Shown in pieces: positions 60,440 to 64,000 of a stretch of 64,000 nucleotides of DNA. The number at the start of each line of letters is the position of its first letter. Position 1 is the stretch's first letter. The stretch comes from Calothrix sp. NIES-2100 (lineage in GTDB: Bacteria > Cyanobacteriota > Cyanobacteriia > Cyanobacteriales > Nostocaceae): assembly GCF_002368195.1 (NCBI RefSeq), contig NZ_AP018178.1:9828205-9892204 (forward strand), in the 5' to 3' direction. The position numbers were made by a program, and so were the translations under genes. The notes beneath the pieces were generated by a model that saw only the letters and a program-made list of their open reading frames with translations, made no database searches and was not told where the DNA came from.

Positions 60440-62563
60440 GTGAATATTAATATACAACATAAGCTGATGATGCTGACGCGATGCCTGCGGCGAGCGAAGC
60501 TATCGCTCGCTTTGATTATTGCTTCTCAACTAATTTACTCTGTTCCCATTTATGCGGCAGATGCTAGGATAACGATTTCTAAAGCTTGCCGTGTGGAGCT
60601 AACTGGTGAAAGTACCCGACGCTGGAACGAAATTTCTGGAATGTCTTTAACTGATAGGCTCTCCGCAATTACCAGAGAGCTAGAAAACGCTCAACGGCGA
60701 GGAGACACAAGTTTTACAACCCAAACATTAGATTTTGCCATCAAGACAATTACTACTCAAATACAATCGCTGAAACAACAGGATAATCCAAAACTTTCGA
60801 CTATCCTCGATCAAATCGTGGTTTTAGCTAAACCTTTACCGAGTGGGTATAGTCTGGGTAAAACGTATGTCTTGACGGAATCTGCGATCGCCTATGCACA
60901 AATTGCTCAGTCTAGCAAAGGAAAACAAACGCTACAGCTTGCGTCTGAGTCGGTATCAGGAATTCGCAATACTCCTAAAGATTTAGTTGCGGCGCACATT
61001 CGCCTTGCAGAAGGGTGGATTGCTCTCAACCAACCGGCGGAAGCTGCATCTTCCCTCAACTATGGGTTTGAGCAAACCATCAAAAATCTGACAGATACCT
61101 ACGCCAGACGTGAGTCGTTATCACAAATAGTTAATTTATATCTCCAAATTTACCAACCCACAAAAGCTTTAGAGGTGCTAAAGCAACTTTCTCCTCAAGA
61201 TTACGATCCTGATATTACCGTCACTCAGATTGCTGCTGCCTACGTTAAAGCTAGAGACCCAGTAAAAGCAAAGCAATTACTAGATCCGTTGCTCAAAGCA
61301 GCACTAGCAACTAAAGATGTGGAACAACGGGAAATTAAATTAATGAATTTGGTGCTACACTATGCCCCTAGTGGAGATTTAGGGCGATCGCAGCAAATTG
61401 TTTCTCAAATGAAACGTCCTAATTCTTTCCGGGCTAGAAGTTGGTTGACAATTGCGGCAGAAAGTCGCAAATTTAACCAGCCAGAAATCCGTAAACAAGT
61501 GATCGCCCGTTTGGTTGCTGATGCCAAAGCCGCTAAAATAGCCGATCAGTTTGGTGGACGCTTCGATAATGAATGGTATGGCGAGATGTCAAATTTATCT
61601 ACAACTCGCGGCTATCAGCCAGAACTCAAAGCCTTGATTGCTGAACTGCGTGCGGTGAATGTCTTGGGAATTGTCCTGAAAGATTTGATTGCTAATAAAC
61701 AGTTGACAACTGCTCGGCAAATACTACCACGCCCGATGATCGTACAGATAGATGCAGGCTATTTCGATGAAACTGATCGCTGGCTAGATAATATTGCCAT
61801 AGCCGCTCTTGAAGATGGACAGCCCCAGGATGCAGAAGCTACAATTGCTGGGGAAAAAACCGATGTGCGGCGATTGCTGCGGTTTGCTCAAGCTTTCCAT
61901 CGCCGTGGTAATGTTGCTGTTGCCGATCAATTATTCACTCGTAGCCAAGTAATAGCTAATAGCATTTCTGCTTTACCCACCGCCATCACAACTCATGCGG
62001 CGATCGCCAATACTTTGATTTCCACCAATCGTCCAGCCGATCAGGTATTGAATCGAATTGTCACACTGATACAAACAGAAAAAGCATTGCCACAGCAAGC
62101 ACAATTATTGCTATCAATTAGTTCAGAATTTGCCGCAACGCCATCAACTTATTTTACACTGGCAGAAAAACTGAAGTTACTTCAACAAGTAGACTTTGCT
62201 ACCTTAGCTGGTAATCAAGCGATCGCCAATCGTCAGCCAGAGGAAGCATCCCGTTTTATTGGTTACGCCGGGAGAAATTCTAGCGAAAAGTTTGACTTTG
62301 CTTTACGAGTTGTGGAACTAAATCTGACTCAAGGTAATTTCACAAAAGCGCGATCGCTCCTCAATATTCTCATCCAAACCCTCCGCAATGCCTCAGAGTC
62401 TTCCTTAGCAGCAATTGCAGAACGTTCTCGTCTCTGGGGGCGGATTGCTTTAAATCTAGTGCGTACAGGAGATGCTAAAACTGCGATCGCCATTGCTGAG
62501 AATGTCACACCATCGCCAGAACGCGAACAATTACTGCAACGTTTACGCTGTTATCAGGACTGA
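60440..62563 (+). CDS. Exported TPR-like repeat protein
   Basis: 707 residues from GTG at 60440; the ATG at 60467 is equally possible. A signal peptide (about 18-40, ALIIASQLIYSVPIYAADA) is followed by a helical-repeat protein of TPR type through to the end, such as AHIRLAEGWIALNQPAEAASSL and ALRVVELNLTQGNFTKARSLL (read in pieces). Two cysteines occur: one near residue 51 (KACRVELTG) and one at the extreme end (LRCYQD). It probably acts in the periplasm as a scaffold. It is likely in an operon with the 59201 gene. Confidence 0.75.
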   Translation: MNINIQHKLMMLTRCLRRAKLSLALIIASQLIYSVPIYAADARITISKACRVELTGESTRRWNEISGMSLTDRLSAITRELENAQRRGDTSFTTQTLDFAIKTITTQIQSLKQQDNPKLSTILDQIVVLAKPLPSGYSLGKTYVLTESAIAYAQIAQSSKGKQTLQLASESVSGIRNTPKDLVAAHIRLAEGWIALNQPAEAASSLNYGFEQTIKNLTDTYARRESLSQIVNLYLQIYQPTKALEVLKQLSPQDYDPDITVTQIAAAYVKARDPVKAKQLLDPLLKAALATKDVEQREIKLMNLVLHYAPSGDLGRSQQIVSQMKRPNSFRARSWLTIAAESRKFNQPEIRKQVIARLVADAKAAKIADQFGGRFDNEWYGEMSNLSTTRGYQPELKALIAELRAVNVLGIVLKDLIANKQLTTARQILPRPMIVQIDAGYFDETDRWLDNIAIAALEDGQPQDAEATIAGEKTDVRRLLRFAQAFHRRGNVAVADQLFTRSQVIANSISALPTAITTHAAIANTLISTNRPADQVLNRIVTLIQTEKALPQQAQLLLSISSEFAATPSTYFTLAEKLKLLQQVDFATLAGNQAIANRQPEEASRFIGYAGRNSSEKFDFALRVVELNLTQGNFTKARSLLNILIQTLRNASESSLAAIAERSRLWGRIALNLVRTGDAKTAIAIAENVTPSPEREQLLQRLRCYQD

Positions 62564-62630
62564 GACGAGGATTGTAATGCCTAACTGGAGTGCAATTGAA
62601 AGTAGTTTTTTACTAGTGTGGTAAAACTTA

Positions 62631-62790
62631 CTAGAGAAGACGACTCTCTAAATTAGCCAAGTAACCCTTGGGGTCTGGGCGAAATCGATATTGTTCAATT
62701 CTTGCTTTGTGGTGTTTTTGCAATTGAGAACGTAATTCGAGCCAAGTATGAATATCAACTTGTGCTAAATCAGATGCGGTAAAAGAATGA
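62631..62790 (-). pseudogene. C-terminal gene remnant
   Basis: A 50-residue open piece ending at TAG (62631-62633) reads SDLAQVDIHTWLELRSQLQK, then RFRPDPKGYLANLESRL. It is protein-like but has no start, and the upstream DNA is of the repeated CGGCAACGGC kind. I do not recognise the family. It is probably the tail of a gene cut by rearrangement near the insertion sequence. Confidence 0.35.
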
Positions 62791-62864
62791 AGCGAAGTTG
62801 CGATGCCTTCGGCAACGGCAAAGCCGAACGCGCAGGCAAGTTTGACAGAACCACGAATAATACC

Positions 62865-62924
62865 AATTCAAAATTCAAAATTCAAAATTCAAAATTCAAA
62901 ATTCAAAATTCAAAATTCAAAATT
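62865..62924. repeat. Tandem heptamer AATTCAA, about eight copies
   Basis: About eight consecutive 7-bp units of AATTCAA/TTCAAAA. This STRR-type array lies between genes. Open frames crossing it (62787-63029) are artefacts of the repeat. Confidence 0.9.
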
Positions 62925-63126
62925 AAGAATCTAGACAGGATAAGGCTTTGGATCTGTGTATCTGTCGCATTCTTTTTTCAAATTAGTATAAAAAGGGATG
63001 AGGGGGCAACCTTACGACCAGTACCTTAGAGGATGACAAGACAACTCTAAGCTATGCAGGACAAAACTTTGAGAAGATGGTGAAGACAAAAAATAGGGAG
63101 CATTTTTGTGGCTCCCCTGGAAAAAT

Positions 63127-64000
63127 ATGTTTCCTGAATCTTACCAAAAAACCCTGCGTACCCATCTGAATGAAAGCCAGTATATAACCATAAAGCTTCT
63201 GTTGTTATTGCTACAAGTTCATCGTCAGGTCAAACTCTCTGTTTTAGCGAGTGTCTTTCCCCAACCAATTCAATATGGTAGTCGTAAGCGAAACCTGCAA
63301 CGCTTTTTAAACTTGCCTCGACTCAATGTTAAACTTTTGTGGTTTCCCTTGATCAAATATTGGATTAGACAAGTACAAACGGGACGGAACTTAAATCGAG
63401 ATCAACGTCGTCGTCTCCAGAGACTCAAACACCATAAATATGGATATTGGATGCTCGCAATTGACAGGACTCAGTGGAAAGGACGGAATGTATTTATGGT
63501 GAGCTTAGTTTGGGTAACTCATGCTCAACATTGTATTGGGAAATCTTAAAATAGGTAGGGAGCAGTAATTTTAATACTCAAAAACGGCTTCTGAAAACAG
63601 TGCTGACTCTATTTCAGAATTATCCGGTTTTAGTATTAGGAGACCGAGAATTTCACAGCCCTAAACTAGCTCAATGGCTGAATGACAGGGGTGTATTCTT
63701 TGCTCTGAGGCAGAAAAAAGACCTGCATTTCCAAACAGCATTGAATCAGGAGTATCAAGTCCTGAAAAATCTGGGATTTAAACCAGGTATGTCTAAATTT
63801 TATCAGGGAGTAAGGTGCAATAAAGCCGATGGAATCGGACTATTTAATTTAGCGGTCTATTGGAGACGAAAATATAATAATCAGGGTGCAAAAGAACCCT
63901 GGTATATCTTAACTAACCTCCCGACATTACAACAAGCATTGGCAGTCTATCGTTGTCGTTGGGGCATTGAACAAATGTTCAAGGATTGTAAAACTGGTGG
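63127..64000 (+). mobile_element. IS4-family transposase, broken and cut by the window end
   Basis: The ATG at 63127 begins MFPESYQKTLRTHL. The first frame includes the first catalytic Asp (MLAIDRTQWKG) and ends at 63549. The protein then continues in another frame from about 63531 with YWEIL. An in-frame TAG stands at 63552-63554. After that comes LLKTVLTLFQNYPV, the second Asp in VLGDREFHSPKL, and the YRCRWGIEQMFKDCK signature (YREK motif with Glu). The order D-D-E with YREK marks the IS4 family. One deletion near 63526 and a nonsense codon make it inactive. Terminal inverted repeats could not be placed; the right end lies outside. Confidence 0.85.

Noticed and set aside
62787..63029. 80-residue open frame
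   Set aside because: It crosses the AATTCAA heptamer array, which produces a monotonous peptide, and has no protein-like flanks.

Overview
The window comes from a filamentous, probably heterocyst-forming cyanobacterium (Nostocales, Nostoc/Calothrix-like). The evidence is an AT-rich genome, very many copies of the HIP1 octamer GCGATCGC, short tandem heptamer repeats between genes, and gene families typical of this order (DUF928/CHAT/filamentous-haemagglutinin cluster, NB-ARC and AAA-like signalling ATPases, Tll0287-like haem sensor). No tRNA, rRNA or CRISPR array was seen.

Layout. 1-6.3 kb: a surface/secretion cluster (DUF928 protein, CHAT-TPR protease-like protein, TpsA-type haemagglutinin). 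6.4-8.9 kb: small housekeeping-type genes and an NB-ARC regulator. 9.1-47.8 kb: a contractile injection system (CIS) of the extracellular/thylakoid-anchored type, with its own signalling layer. 47.9-53.8 kb: a decaying accessory stretch (mprF remnants, frameshifted small genes, a nonsense-interrupted DinD/BRO-like gene, a small Xre regulator behind a triple-palindrome operator). 53.9-62.6 kb: two overlapping AAA-like ATPase genes (one with WD40 repeats) and two exported proteins. 62.6-64 kb: heptamer repeats and a broken IS4-family transposase that runs off the window.

The CIS locus has two long divergent arms. The leftward arm starts with a histidine kinase and response regulator, then a pseudokinase/substrate-binding-protein fusion, an FHA protein, a 53-residue protein, the tube initiator (Cis5), a large repeat protein that is the best candidate tape measure, Cis7, the VgrG-like spike (Cis8), a DUF4142 protein, Cis9 (gp25), Cis11 (gpJ), Cis12 (gpI) and a DUF4159 protein. 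The rightward arm carries a Pvc16-type cap protein, sheath, two tube proteins, two tail-assembly-chaperone-like proteins, a start-codon-less DUF6760-type ORF, an FHA protein fused to a degenerate methylglyoxal-synthase fold, and an active-looking Ser/Thr kinase. Further right are a haem-binding redox sensor, two membrane proteins with Ig-like domains (one with WD40), a second Pvc16-type protein, the Cis15 AAA+ ATPase, a third FHA protein, and a 643-residue protein of unknown family that is a candidate cargo.

The most unusual points are: (i) a possible -1 ribosomal frameshift joining a tail-assembly-chaperone-like protein to the start-less downstream ORF; (ii) the FHA-methylglyoxal-synthase-like fusion with key catalytic residues replaced; (iii) a 22-unit repeat protein carrying a tape-measure motif, with a HIP1 site in almost every repeat; and (iv) a kinase with a ladder of D-x-T-[V/I] motifs beside three FHA proteins, suggesting phospho-control of the injection machine. 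All functional links are inference from sequence and context.
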